Below, piece after piece: positions 1 through 37,635 of a stretch of DNA of 64,000 nucleotides. The notes below the pieces were generated by a model. It was given only the letters and a program-made list of their open reading frames with translations. It ran no database searches and was not told the DNA's origin. The DNA is from Sycon ciliatum (Eukaryota > Porifera > Calcarea > Leucosolenida > Sycettidae): the NCBI RefSeq assembly GCF_964019385.1, contig NC_088649.1:12696438-12760437 (forward strand), read 5' to 3'. Positions within the stretch are counted from its first letter, which is position 1. The number at the start of each line of letters is the position of its first letter. A program made the translations under genes and the position numbers.

Positions 1-4954
<4,954 letters not shown>

Positions 4955-5352
4955 GGCAGGCCGCAGCAGGGCAAACACCTGAGGATTTTTTTTGAACTAA
5001 CTTTACAAACTTACTTGTGTGATCGAGCTGTGAAAGGACGCTACGGGACGCCACTGAAAGACGAACAAAATAAAAATGATCACATGTTGATCGAGAAAAC
5101 GGCAAAAAAATGATTCAAAAGACCGCCATCTTTCCCGCGCAAAGCTAGTAGTAGTGACGTAAACAAACAAAACAAACTGACTGTTTATTTTCTGTTTTGT
5201 TGCTGTTTGAATTCAATGAACTATTCCATACCACTACGAGACCGTACACCTACCAAAATTTGATTTTGAAGGTTCCCACAATACCTTGGTAGGTCAGACT
5301 TGAGGAGTTTATGTGCTTCTGTCTCGGAGCCAAGGTAAAGTAGTCGACCGCC
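4955..5352. promoter_or_regulatory. Bidirectional promoter between CEP135 and the Schlafen-like gene
   Basis: Only 398 bp separate the two divergent start codons. The middle holds a cluster of typical proximal-promoter motifs: GCCATCTT at 5125-5132 (YY1-like, reverse AAGATGGC), overlapping TTTCCCGC at 5131-5138 (E2F-like) and TGACGTAA at 5155-5162 (CRE-like). No TATA box is obvious. The motifs are visible in the sequence; that they are bound is inferred. Confidence 0.55.
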
Positions 5353-25977
<20,625 letters not shown>

Positions 25978-27084
25978 TGAACAACATGTTGAGGGCACCG
26001 CGCTGGCTCCATGCTTGTGTTAGTGTGCACGGTAGCAGTATGTACACTGTGACTCCATGCTCGTGTACTTGGGTTGTATGCATCGCTTGACTTCGCCTCC
26101 GGTGTATTCAGGAATGCCGTGTTGTGTGTGGATGCTCGTTCACCCTGGTCCTGGCTCAGTTGTCGAAAACTGAGGCATAGTCGTTCAAAGACATGTTGTG
26201 TTTCTTCATATCTTTATTGATCTGCTTCTTCAGACTTTTTTCGTTTCCCGTGTCGCGTCTATTTATCAGACTTGTTCGTTTCCCGTGTCGCGTCTTTTGT
26301 TGTGTCCGAGTGCGGCACACAGCATATGGCGGGAATGTTAAGTTGGAAAAAATCAGCCGTGTAAATGAATAAAACACACACAATCTAAGTTAGGTGCATG
26401 CCTCGCGCCGCAGGGAAGTATGATTATTAGTGTTCTAAGAAAACCTAACGTCTGCTTCCATGCTGCAGGCATAGCTGGCTGCATGCATAGACTACTTGCT
26501 TGCTCTTGTTGTGCTTTACGGAGCTGGCACTTCTGCAATGCCGCTGCTGCTGCTGTCTGTTTGATAGTTACTACTAAGTCTTGTGATATGCTGCACTTTT
26601 ACATGGCCGCTGTCTTGTTGCTGTTGCTGTTGCATTCATACCTACAGTATGATGAAACAATCATTTTGCACTTATATTTTTCTCATCTTGATCAGAGATA
26701 ATGGTGTTTCATGAGTCATGACTGTGTTCTATTATGATAAGCATGATTGCAATGTTGAATGTGTGGCAACTTGGTGGATAGGTTATGTCCTACACCAAGA
26801 TTATGAAACTGTGATCTCTTTTCCATGGGCCAGATGCGCGCGCGCATTGCGGAAAATCAAACAGCGCACTTTCCCTCTGGTTTGAAATGAATTTTCGTTC
26901 TGAACTGGAGTTCACGCGCCAAGATTTAGAGATTAGGTACTTGAACGAATTGAGCAAAAACGGATGGGCCTGTAGGAGAAATTGTGGGTCTGAGTGCATG
27001 CTTTCAGAGCGTGATGGAGGCAAGTTACGTAATGAAGGCAGCATGCCGCACACCGACCCATAACCACAGTTGAATACTCTTGTC

Positions 27085-27184
27085 TACTGTAAAACCGGAA
27101 AATCTAACGACCAAAACAATTTGTGATAGATAACGTTTCTTCAAATAGCGAATAAAAATTGTTAGACTGTCCGGTTTTACAGTA
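27085..27184. mobile_element. 100-bp MITE
   Basis: TACTGTAAAACCGGAAAATC at the left and GACTGTCCGGTTTTACAGTA at the right form inverted ends around an AT-rich centre. It lies in the intergenic stretch 3' of the Schlafen-like gene. Confidence 0.65.
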
Positions 27185-27419
27185 TGCACTCTTGCCTACA
27201 CGACTCACAGCTTTTTTTTCTGGATTCCAGTATAAAATAACCTGTTAAATCTTCGGAGGTGAAACTACGACGCCGGCCAAAGAAATCTGACCTCATGAAT
27301 AGAATAACATACTGGTATAACATACTGGTATTCTTCACCATCATCAGCAATAAAGACTACCAGCTTTCGGGCATTCTCTTCAAGTGAAATACAATCAACC
27401 AGAACCAATGGAACAGATG

Positions 27420-27813
27420 GATTTTATTTTTCGGTACCGTACTTCTGTTTCATACTTCAGCACCTAAAATTTCAATACACCACACATAATCCAACAGGGA
27501 ACTGCTTCTCTGTACCTACAGTCAATTTAAAAACTATAGACGCGTAGGGTTTTTGAAATATTTCAAATTTGGCTGGAGCTTTTTGTAGTTTTCGGAATAT
27601 TGCTCAGGTCCGCTCCACAATTACTCTCATATGATAGTTTCTGACGCCCGATTTGGAAAAATTTATGCACAAAGTGATCACAGATTTTATGTGGTATAGA
27701 TGCTGGCATAACGGTTTTTGCCTAGGTACGCGTCTATAGTTTTGAAATGGACTGTAAATATATTATCTGTTCACCTAACATTATTCCTCACGCCTAAGAT
27801 TTCTGAAATTAGA
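27420..27813. mobile_element. Second copy of the 15394 element, split by a MITE
   Basis: Read in reverse, 27420-27518 and 27755-27813 match 15394-15560 (shared CATAATCCAACAGGGAACTG, CTTCTCTGTACC, TCTGTTCACCTAAC, TTTCTGAAATTA). The match is interrupted exactly where the TA-flanked MITE 27519-27754 sits. It lacks the 26-bp array. Confidence 0.6.
27519..27754. mobile_element. TA-flanked MITE nested inside another repeat
   Basis: The left end CAGTCAATTTAAAAACTATA and the inverted right end CAGTCCATTTCAAAACTATA continue as GACGCGTA; both are bounded by TA. The 236-bp element interrupts a second copy of the repeat seen intact at 15394-15743. Confidence 0.75.
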
Positions 27814-28579
27814 TAGAGTACTATGAAATGTACGAACACCATAGCCTAATGGCGTTTTGATTCGCACTGATGTTGAGATATATGTACATAATGATCCAGC
27901 ACAGATAAGATTTATGAAAAACAAGAACATCCCAGGCTGACCACTCGGAAACATGGGAGTGCGACTCCAATGAACGGTAAAAATTACAACTTTCCACATT
28001 CGTAGGAAAGCCACCAACCTTTACAAGAACGCATCCAAATCGAAAATAATTTCAATTTGCTGGAAAAGACATTTGGGTTAACCCTTCGGTTCTGGGACGA
28101 GCAACGCTACTGTAACACAAAACTACACGTGGAGTCTGGAATGCTAACAACTTGGAAACAATGTCCTTGGGGACGCAACTCTACTGTACAGCCTCGGTTC
28201 TACCGTCAGCTCTACAAGACTGAGTATCCAAGAAATACATAAACAGTAGAGCCACGAGCCCCAGAACGCCATTTCCAAGTGGTCAGGCTGTAACACTCAT
28301 ATTCGGGCAACATTACTGCTCTCTCACTACCAGGAAAGGTCATAGACAAGAACACCCACGACGATCTGCCATGAGCATGATCAGAGCATGCATAGCAAAG
28401 CAACCAACACACAATAGGCAGCATGCAAGTGGACAGGATGCACACCTACTGACTTTCTTCTCTAGCAATGATAGCAGACAAGATCTTGCACCAGGTAAAC
28501 CCACGCACACACAAGAGCAAAAGAGAATTGTTCTTTCCACTTTTTTTCTATACAAAAACTTCGCAGCTCGGAGGACAGT

Positions 28580-29057
28580 TTAGATGATGCCGATCTGCAC
28601 AAACGAAAACAAAACAGAAACACATGAATCGTCAACCACTTGCAATGATACAAAACACAGCATCCAGTACAGGACCTCATTACATACATTCCAGCCAGAG
28701 GAGCAAGAGAACATACTGCCATATGTACACAAACAATCAGATGACAGGAGTGGATTTCTATGTACAAATATATGACCGCCTGAAAAAAACTACACACACA
28801 TTGAAAGAAAACACACAACGGCAACGGGAATTCGTTTCTTAGGACATAGCAAGTGCCTACCCACTATTAGAAGTTGAATGCAAACAAAGGTCACACAAGG
28901 AAAAGGAGGCAAAGTCCTGGACATTCAAGAATGAATAGGTTCGAATTCATCAGCAGCAATAGCATTGAAGAGGGTTTGTACACGTATTCAGATATACAAG
29001 GCCTAATGGATCAACACCAAGGAGTAAATCCCAATGAGTACTAAGATCAAGGTAGGT

Positions 29058-29126
<69 letters not shown>

Positions 29127-30353
29127 CACACACGCATGCGTAGGTACAAACTACACATAACTAACTAGACAGCCCACAAACACGCTCTTACTCTGTTGGC
29201 AACGTCAAGTGCGTCATAGTCTGATGAGAGACGGACGAAAGCCTTCTTCTGGCCATCGGGACTGAAAAGAAAATTGAAAAAAGCAAAAACCAAATGCATG
29301 AGCACACTACCCACCGCACACAACATCCACTATCTGCCCTTACTGCAAAACAGTTCCATTTGTCGGTTACATCTACCAAACTGTTCCAATAGGTGACTGA
29401 GGCCAACACCTGTATTAAGAGTGTGTGCATGAAATAAATCTGCAAAGATAGCATGGAACAGATCCAGGCCAAGCATTTGCTGGATACGGGCTATGTGGAC
29501 GATGTATTGTGCAAGGGTGTATGAGAGGCAGCTACCGGACTGATCACCATCTGCTCAAATCCATTGATCCCGTACAAACACGACTAACCAGCAAAATGCC
29601 GGAATAGTGTGCAAGCGTACAAAATAGCTTGTGCCAACATATCCAGGGCCAGATACCAGGGCACGTAACCATGAGCGATGCAGCGCCCTTGCCATACTCC
29701 AGACTACAGCTACTTCACTCGCTCAGTGTTGTCCAGTATATAACAGCATGGCAGAGGAGCCATGTGCATTTTAAATCCATTTGCATCGATCCATTATTTT
29801 CAAAATAAAATTCATTGTAATTTTCTGTGCCCAAACAACAGAAAATTATCAGCTCACCATCCACCTGAAGAAATCAAAAACAATTTCACAAATTCAATGC
29901 AGCAATACTCACCGGACGAGGGTGTTGACCTTCATAACGTCGATCTCATACAGAGACTTTACGGCAATCTTGATTGAGGGCTTGTTGGCACGCTTGTCAA
30001 CAATGAAAACGAGGGTGTTGTTGTCCTCGATTTTCTTCATTGCGCTTTCTGTAGTCAGAGGGTGCTTGATGATAGCGAATTTGTCCAACTTGGGGCGGCT
30101 GGGTACACTCTTTCTTGGGTACTTGGGGGTACGGGGAAGACGGAGAGTCTTGGGGCGACGGAAAGTAACTGAAGTTCTCGTCTTCGCCTTGCCCTTGGCG
30201 TTAACCCCAACCTTGACGGCCTTTTTGGCCTTCAAGGCCGTAGCCTTGCTGTCCTTCTTGCCTGCAAAAACCACACATCATAGGACTGTTGGATACTGCT
30301 CTAGAAACAAATAAATAAAAGAGAGAAAACTTACTGGCAGTCTTGGGTGCCAT
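28580..30353 (-). CDS. RPL23A: 60S ribosomal protein L23a (uL23)
   Basis: Four coding exons on the minus strand: 30353-30335, 30261-29913, 29261-29192 and 28594-28580. Phases are 1, 2, 0; total 453 nt, 150 residues (human 156). The protein starts [13 protein letters not shown], has the Lys/Ala-rich eukaryotic extension, then the uL23 core ([55 protein letters not shown]) and [12 protein letters not shown]. The last exon is only 15 nt and supplies the conserved C-terminus IGII plus the stop. It binds 28S rRNA near the peptide exit tunnel. The upstream sequence has a TOP-like pyrimidine tract. It is divergent from the exonuclease-like gene, 231 bp between start codons. Confidence 0.95.
29060..29122. 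repeat. (GA)n microsatellite in RPL23A intron 3
   Basis: 63 bp of GA; in the RPL23A transcript it reads (CU)n. The rest of this 597-bp intron shows no snoRNA boxes that I could pair with confidence. Confidence 0.9.
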
Positions 30354-30584
30354 GATGAACGTGGAAGAGGAAGAAGGAGCTCGAGCCCAGAGTCTTATTG
30401 AGCATGCGCATAGAATTGAGAAATGGTTGGAAAATGAGTGGAAATGGTAAAAATATTCAATATCGACATTTTCAAGCATTTTTCAGAAGTGAAGTGGCAT
30501 TTCGAATTGATCGTTCCAAGAGTTTTTTGTTAGCTTTCCACTCATAGTCATAGATCTACAGTGTCACCGGGGTGCTTCGAAGCC
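30354..30584. promoter_or_regulatory. Compact bidirectional promoter RPL23A / exonuclease-like gene (TOP tract, NRF1-like site)
   Basis: 231 bp lie between the two ATGs. On the minus strand just upstream of RPL23A is a pyrimidine run (plus-strand purines 30363-30379), the expected context for a TCT initiator/5' TOP mRNA of a ribosomal protein. A palindromic GCATGCGCA at 30402-30410 matches the NRF1 consensus. The plus-strand gene starts in GCCATGG, a strong Kozak context. Motifs are seen; function is inferred from known ribosomal-protein promoters. Confidence 0.6.
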
Positions 30585-33500
30585 ATGGCTGCATCAGTCC
30601 TGAGGCTTGCAGTTGGCCAATGTGCTCTCGTTTCGGGCTCCGTTCTCGCCGCTGCTGTTGCTGCTTCGGTGCAGAGGAGATGTATGTCACATTCGCATGC
30701 TGAGAGAAAGAAACTGAAGCATAGATTTACTGGCCAGGTACTATCCTTGAAACTGTAAAGTCTCTAGTTTGCAATAGCTTCTAATACTGTGGGGTTTGAA
30801 GCTTTTACAGTCTATTCTTCAAATGTCATGGAAGATCGTTCAAGTAATTTTCGTGTGCACATCTAAGCCACTTCACAGATAGAAGGAAATAAGAGTGTTC
30901 AGACCTGCAGTACTGTACAGTGGCCGGTTGTCCTTTGTTGCGCACTACTACTAGTATGTTGGTTTGGCGCTAGACCGACTGACCTCAGAATACAGTAGTG
31001 CTTCAAACTGTTCTATAGCGAGGTAACTTTTCAATTATAATAGTGCGAAAGAGCTTTCGGCCATACTATTAGTATTACTACACTTTACTACGTCCTCCAC
31101 CCGTCACCACCTTAGCCGAACCACTGCACGAAGCATAAGCACAGAAAGGACACTTTCATTGACTTGAAAACGAAGAAGAGTACAATCACAGTCGTGTAAC
31201 ACTTCTGGCAACACACGTTTATTTAACACCTACCCACCGCACTGCTCAACAAAGTCCGACTGTGAGTCAACTAAACTGCTGTCCCACTAGAATCTTCCGG
31301 AGAAGTTAAACTGATACTGGAGAGCAAATTGCAAGGTGGAACAGCATGAACTGCGGGATATTAATTCAGCAGGCTGATTGCAGCAATTGCATACATGTAC
31401 AGGGATGAATTTATCTTGTATCGCATCATGCAAAATTGATCTACTGCTACTCAAAAGTCACCGTGACTCGCAGAAAACTGCGATACATACAGGCTATCCA
31501 TGCCTAGGCTGGTCTGCCAAGTGACATGCATACAGTGCAGTATGTGTGGTGCAGGTGGATCTACTCTCAATGGGCTTTAAGGTATCATTCTCAAGAAGGA
31601 CAATGTGGGAAACACCCAACCTTCAAAGAAAAATGCTAATCAAAATCAAAGACTGCTACACAACTGTGATTATCGTATACCAGAAACTGCTATGCAAAAA
31701 TATGACAGTAAATTCATCCCTGATGTATAATTATAAATGGAGTGAGCAGGGCGCAAAAAGCTGCTCTTATTGCAAACCTTGACAGAAACATATGAGAATA
31801 TTATGGGGTTTGCAGCTTTTCCAGCCGACTCTTCAAATATGGTAGAAGATTACGGTATTCAAGTAATTTTCATTTGTACGTCGAAGTCACTTCACCTTTA
31901 GAAATCAACAGGGTTAGAAACTGGAGAGGGATCAGATCTACGGTACTTGACAGTAGTTAGTTGTCCTGTGTTACGCACTTCGTTGGTTGGGAGCTAAACT
32001 AACTCACCTCAGAATATAGTAGTGCTTCAAACTATGGTATAGATATAGTGGGTGACTTTTGCACTGAATTTATTTCGTACAATTTCACTCCGTACTGAGT
32101 ATTAGGATCCTTCAAACTCACACACTCAGACACGGTCTCTTTGCTGCATACGTCACTTGGAATGTTCACCAAATTTTCGGGCATGGCCCATCATCAGATT
32201 CACTCAGTGAAACAGAAAACTAATGCTACAATATGTAGACTATCTCTGTCTGGTGTTAACCTTGTGTGTTGTTTTGCTCTTGGGGAAAATGGCAGGTTGT
32301 TGTGCATGGCCGGAATGCAGCGGCGCAGGTGCACCGTTGCCTGGAGAAGCTGCAGAACTCGCAGGTGCTTGGTGTCTCGTTTGACTATGACAGCGCTGGC
32401 AAGATCACAGTGATCAAGCTGGCCACGCCGACTGCTGCTCTGCTGTACCCGGTGTCAGAACGCGATGGCCTTGCTGAGGATGTGCTGGATCTGCTCAAGA
32501 GTCGCCATCACCTCAAGGTCATCTATGATGGCTTTGACGACGTGGTGCAGCTTGAAAAACGGTGAGTACGCTGCTGTGCAGTCTTGTCTCTGTGTTCCAG
32601 GCAGGTCAGAAGGGCACCAAACACGCTCTTGCTGCTGGTGCATGTGTTCCTGGCATGGCAGAAAACACGAGATACCGTAAAGTCGCGGATAAAAGCCGGG
32701 CTTATCAGCATATAAGCCGCTTTCTGCATCAGGCTTTAATGCAAACCATGCTTATAGGCACCACTAATTTTTTTTGCCAGGCTTGTATGCACGCTTCTAC
32801 GCGCGACACGCGTAGATCTACCACTGACTACCAGTATGGCGGCAGTTTTACTATGCACCGTACATAGCGCATGCACTCTTGACCTACCCGATCCCCGCTT
32901 GCATAGAAGCCAGGCTTCTACGCGTGACAGGCTTATATGCATTTGACCCGGTTGATTTTCAGGCTTCTATCCGCGATGTGCTTGTATGCAAACCCGGCTT
33001 TTACCCGCGACTTTGCGGTAGTAGATACACCTTGCTGGTATCAATGTTGTAGCTTGTACAATGTATCGTGGACTGGGCTGAGGTCAGTGACTGTAGATGA
33101 TTTTTTTTTACTTTTGTTCTTGTCTTTCTCTCTATCTATCCATGTACTATCCAGTTTGTTACCTGTGTGTGCCAACACTGCTTTGGTATGGAAATGCATT
33201 CCACGTGGTGTGCAATGTACTCTCCAAGACTATATCACTGCCTTGAGATGAGTAATCTTGTGTAATGTTGTGCTTTCTACTTTTGCTTTCTGCCATAATT
33301 ATGATATGCAGGTTTGGTGTGAAGCTGGAGCACTTCTCAGATGTTTATCTTGACGCAGAGAAGCTCAAGAAGCCAGGTATGATATATGGTGTCTTATTAT
33401 AATATAGGCAAGCCTGGCCAGGAGAGCTGTTCTGAATATGTGACTCATCAACTTTCTCATGCCCCGTGCACAATGAGTTGTATTTCTTGGCTTGCTCTTG

Positions 33501-34361
33501 GTGGTGCTGGTGCTGTTACTAACTTAGCACTAGGTAGTCTGCAGTCTTTGGACAGTAGTGTGTGTCTGTGTATGTGTGTGCCTGTGCATTTGTCTGTGTT
33601 TGTGTGTGCCTGTGTGTCTATGTTTGTGTGTTGCACCTAGACTTCCCTACGATGCGAGAGCTAGCGCAGCATTGTTGCAACATCAGTCTGGAGAGCGGAC
33701 CCATCCTGGGAACAGCTGTAGACTACTGCAGTACGTCTGTGGGTCTGCCAGAAATGGTCAAAGCGGCTATGCAGTCCTGGGCATTGACAGTGCTGCATAG
33801 TACCTTCTCCAGAGAGGCATCCGAACCCCACCAGCTTCCCGTCTATCTCTCACCGGCCCAGTACTTCACCGAGTCTGCACTGCTGGCACGGGCACGCCGA
33901 TCGTCACGCCAGTTTGGCAGTCCCATCGTGGAGATTGGAAATGTCTTAGCAAGAGGTGGGTGCTTTTTATTGTGTGTGAGCGCGGGGGGGGGGGGGGGGG
34001 GTCCTTTGTTTTGTGAATATCTACCACTCCCCTTTCCTGGGGAGACCCACATGACCCATTTTTGCCTTTTTTGGCGATGGGCAATTGCAAGTGTGTGCTG
34101 GTCTTTGTCTGTCTGTCTGTCTGTCTGTGTGCTTCCCTACTCTGCATGCATTGGTGGATATGCAGTTTATGCTCTAGCCTCTAGTGTCTTTCACGGTCAC
34201 TGTCAGTCAGGCAGTGTACATTATTACATGTACTTTACTGCTCTATCAATATTTGGCTCCTCGTACTACTCCACATTTCACTCGAACCCCAGGGCACCCG
34301 AGAGATGTGAAAGCCCATAGTCCCCAGTGGCACGAACCCGCACTTTTGTTTGAAAAGTTCA

Positions 34362-34435
<74 letters not shown>

Positions 34436-34861
34436 ACACGTGCGCGCACCTCAGACCTCAGACATGCCCATCGCGGGAGCGATGATAGCGAACAGCTATG
34501 TTAGACATAGCAACTTGTGCTGGGATTACACCATTCAACAGCTTGCAAGGCTGATGAATTGACCGCCGCTATTTTTAGCCTGGTATCCACCACACAGCTG
34601 TTTGAAGTGACTTTTCTGGCCAGTGAATCACTATTTTCATTTTTCATTTTTTCCATTTTTTCTTCTTTTTTTCTACACACACACCACACCACATACTCCG
34701 GCATACACTGGCTGTTGGTAACCACCCAGGAGAATGAAAGAAAAGTCAGGAAGAGTCTGAGAAAGAGAAGAAAGACGTGTGTGACCATAATCGTCGGGAA
34801 TCGAACCCGCAACCTATCGATTGGAAATCGCTGCACATACCACTGCACCATATGGGACACA

Positions 34862-34946
<85 letters not shown>

Positions 34947-36887
34947 ATGCTCACAGTGTGTGAGCATGCACTATGTTACTCACATTATTCTCTTTTCTGA
35001 TGAGAATTGTGTTCAATTCAGCTCCACTCAACTTCCTTTTTTCTTGTCTACTTGATGGCGGTGCCACTCTTGAGTTTTCTCTACGTTGGTTTATTTCTTT
35101 TACACCGTCTTATATGTTTGCTTTGTGTGAAGTTTTCTTGAGCCATCTTTCTTCCACATCTGTGTGTGTGATTGTTCCGTGCTCAGATTGTGCCTCATCA
35201 CCGCAATACCGCGCGGGCGGTGGCAGTGACGGTGGCTCTGGGGGAAGTGCTGGCGCTGCCCCTCGCGCCACTTCACCATCGCCACAATCATCTCGCCATC
35301 ATCACCCAGGCTGGTACGATCTACCTCTGGACAATGACGGATTGCTGCGACTGGCACTGTGGCGACTGCAGAGACAGCCTCTGACACCGTTGTCGTTAGA
35401 GTATGGCAGTGGTGATGTGAATGATGATGGTGGTGGCGGTGGTGGTAATCAGATTATGCCGGGACGTGTGCAGTGGTCTGGACGAGGTGTTCGCACCGAC
35501 GCGGTTATTCGCCTGCCTCGCCTGGCCGTTGCCTTCTCCACGACCAGCATGCTTGGCACCATAGACACCAACACCGCAGTGCCGCAATCTCCAACCAGCA
35601 GCAACAACACTCGTGACACACAAACACCGCCATCAGATGACCTTGCCTGTGTAAACAGGTCGCTAGACACCCATGCAGCAGTGTCATCTGCATCCCCGTC
35701 CTCGCCAGCATCCCTGTCTTGGCATGGCTTTGTGAAGCGTGAGGTCAGCAGGATGAAGAACAAGGTAAGGCATGTGGCTACTTGCGTTCACGGTGATCAC
35801 TTCTTTGACAAACTACAAACCGTCTACTCTAATTTCTTGAATTCTAGTGGAATTGCAACACCTGCCCAGTAACACGGGTTACACGGCACACACTCTTCGC
35901 TGAGGACGTAGCAACACTAGTACACCTTGAAAACACCGGTGTAAAAACTAAAGCCTAGCCTACGTTTTGCTTTGGAAGGTGTACAGCAAAGGTACGTAGG
36001 TGGGTGAGAAAAAAAAAAACAGGTCTTAAAATTTCATTTGTATGTCTTCTGAACCACCTTTCACAAACAGCCCTGCTATTTCTATATCTATCGCAGCCGG
36101 GAGTAAATAATCTCCCAAGAGTGTGCCACTGGTTGTGTACAGACCACTTTGCTGGTGGGCTGGTCTACTCACCTCCCACCGCTTTAGGAGCTGCATGTGC
36201 GCCTTAGATCTTTGCAGGGTGATGGTGTTCCTATGGATACTGAAATCTCAGTCTAGCCGAATCTCAAGCGAACCGTGATTTTTTCTTTTTTGTTTGTTTG
36301 TTTTTCTTTGTACAGATGTGTGACTTCCTGAGTGCGTACGATGCCATGTCGCTCACGCAACCGTCGTGTCATGGCTCGGTCAGCGTGCTTACCGATCGGC
36401 AAATCCTGCGCCTGCGCAGCGAAGCTCAGTCGGCGCAGGCTCTGCACAGGTCATGCATGGCCGCAGCTCCACCGGGTGCACCTGCACTGCTGCAGGGCGT
36501 CACAGCACGCCAGGTACCGTCACTGCATAGCCTGGTAACGGAGATTGAAGTAGCACGTCGCATGTCCGGCCGACCACTGCACTGTCATGCTCCGCCGCCG
36601 GTCGCCAACGTACAGGATATTCTCAAGCAGGTACCCGACATGCAACTCACCGGTCTGCAGCCGATGTTCCGCGCACCGGTTCTGAAGTCGTGCGGCACCC
36701 CTGCGCTTGACATGGTGCATGTGCGCTCACATTTCCGGCAGCACTACGCCAACCTTTCCGAGCATCTCTCTCAGTCGCCGTCGCTGGCGATGTCGACGGC
36801 CAGGGATGCTGCGGCCAATCCCTCCGTGGTACGTGTGATGGCAACGGTCACCTCGGTTTCCTCCGTTTCCTTGTGATGTGTGCCCCG

Positions 36888-36919
<32 letters not shown>

Positions 36920-37635
36920 CGTGTGCGTATGACTGAGTGTGTGCGTGACTGAGTGCAATGCTGCACATGACAGTGGGCATCAACGCAAGCACATCCCCCC
37001 CCCCCCCCCCACCCCCATCTACCGTTGAATTCTAATATTTCATGGAATAATCGTTACGCATTGTGTCTCTCTATTCATAGCACAAAATAGCTGCTGCCCT
37101 GACTGGTTTTTGGTCTATTCATAGAACAAAATAGCTGCTGCCCTGACTGGTTTTTGGTCTATTCATAGAACAAAATAGCTGCTGCCCTGACTGGTTTTTG
37201 GCAGGTTTTGCTATATCTGCTGGTGTTCCTAAGTTACTACATTATTGTTGCTACCTGCACAGTCATGTTATGGCTGTTCTCTCTATTGCTGTCTATTGCT
37301 GTGTTCTTGATTTTGCTACTACCTCGCCTTGACTCCATGCTTTCATCTGCTGATTAATAACAACACTGGATCAGTGCCTGACCACGGTGACATCAACTGT
37401 GTGACAGTGTGTGCCGGCATTCATTGGGTCTGGGATGTCGATTGTGTGGCAGTGTGTGACGGCATTGGGTCTGTGGTGTCGATTGTGTGACAGTCTGTGA
37501 CGGCATTGAGTCGTACTGAAGTACAAGTCCCGGTCGTAATATACTATCCGTGTGCAGGCTTGTACGACTCCCCGGTTGCATGCCAATGTGTCTATGCTTG
37601 GTGACAAGTGTGTGCCTGTTATCAAGAGTATATAA
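30585..37635 (+). CDS. Degenerate 3'-5' exonuclease-fold protein (EXD1/WRN-exonuclease-like) with presequence-like N-terminus
   Basis: Exons 30585-30737, 32296-32561, 33312-33376, 33641-33955, 35187-35764, 36316-36828 and probably 37558-37635 join in phases 0, 2, 1, 1, 0, 0 to about 655 residues. If the sixth donor is unused, the frame stops at 36876. Residues 1-45 are Ala/Val-rich with Arg and no acidic residues until HAER, like a mitochondrial presequence. Residues about 52-266 follow the DEDD exonuclease order: VLGVSFDYDSAGKITVIKLA, LKVIYDGFDDVVQLEKRFGV, then SDVYLDAEKL. The usual Asp-x-Glu of motif I reads SFDYD and the final YxxxD motif is not recognisable, so catalysis is doubtful. The Ser/Gly/Pro-rich C-terminal 390 residues (exons 5-7) are not recognised. 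EXD1 of the piRNA pathway is a known inactive member; here its N-terminal Lsm-like domain is absent. Confidence 0.62.
30775..32070. repeat. Diverged direct repeat pair in intron 1 of the exonuclease-like gene
   Basis: 30783-31050 and 31800-32062 share blocks such as TGGGGTTTG.AGCTTTT, CAAGTAATTTTC, GGTTGTCCT.TGTT.CGCACT and AGTAGTGCTTCAAACT in the same order and orientation, about 1.03 kb apart. Between them, 31385-31480 matches 55570-55670 in reverse (GAGTAGCAGTAGATCAATTT). Possibly the ends of a decayed element. Confidence 0.6.
32673..33020. mobile_element. 348-bp MITE in the exonuclease-like gene
   Basis: The TIRs begin TACCGTAAAGTCGCGGATAA and end CCCGCGACTTTGCGGTA. The inner part has further inverted GCTT(A/C)TA.. 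repeats. It lies between the second and third coding exons. Confidence 0.7.
34441..34862 (-). mobile_element. tRNA-headed SINE, fullest copy
   Basis: On the minus strand, 34862 to about 34788 folds like a tRNA: CCATA at the 5' side pairs with TATGG after a GGGTTCGATTCCC T-arm (B box). A polar linker follows, then a conserved body (CCAGGCTAAAAATAGC, GGTCAATTCATCAGCCTTGC, GTGTAATCCCAGCACAAGTT), ending in GAGGT and a (TG)n tail at 34362-34432. A second (TG)n lies upstream of the head at 34864-34942, so the element sits between two tracts of the same repeat. Sibling copies lack the head. Confidence 0.7.
37068..37202. repeat. Minisatellite, 3 copies of 44 bp
   Basis: The unit contains CTATTCATAGAACAAAATAG and GCTGCTGCCCTGACTGG; copies differ at one base. 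A second short array (about 46 bp, three copies with GTGTGACGGCATTGGGTC) lies at 37396-37510. Confidence 0.8.

Larger units (their letters stand above)
25978..28579. other. Intergenic stretch between the Schlafen-like gene and RPL23A
   Basis: Both flanking genes end here. Apart from the three elements listed (27085, 27420, 27519) I see a short direct duplication at about 26228-26300 (CGTTTCCCGTGTCGCGTCT twice) and an AATAAA at about 26368. No further gene is supported. Confidence 0.6.

Noticed and set aside
28595-29912. Intronic snoRNA in RPL23A introns
   Set aside because: Looked for C/D boxes on the minus strand; isolated TGATGA words occur but no D box at suitable spacing.
36829-36876. 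Stop at 36874-36876 as the end of the exonuclease-like gene
   Set aside because: Kept as an alternative; the donor CCGTG|gtacgt and a phase-0 acceptor at 37558 giving a short terminal exon look slightly better, but neither is proven.
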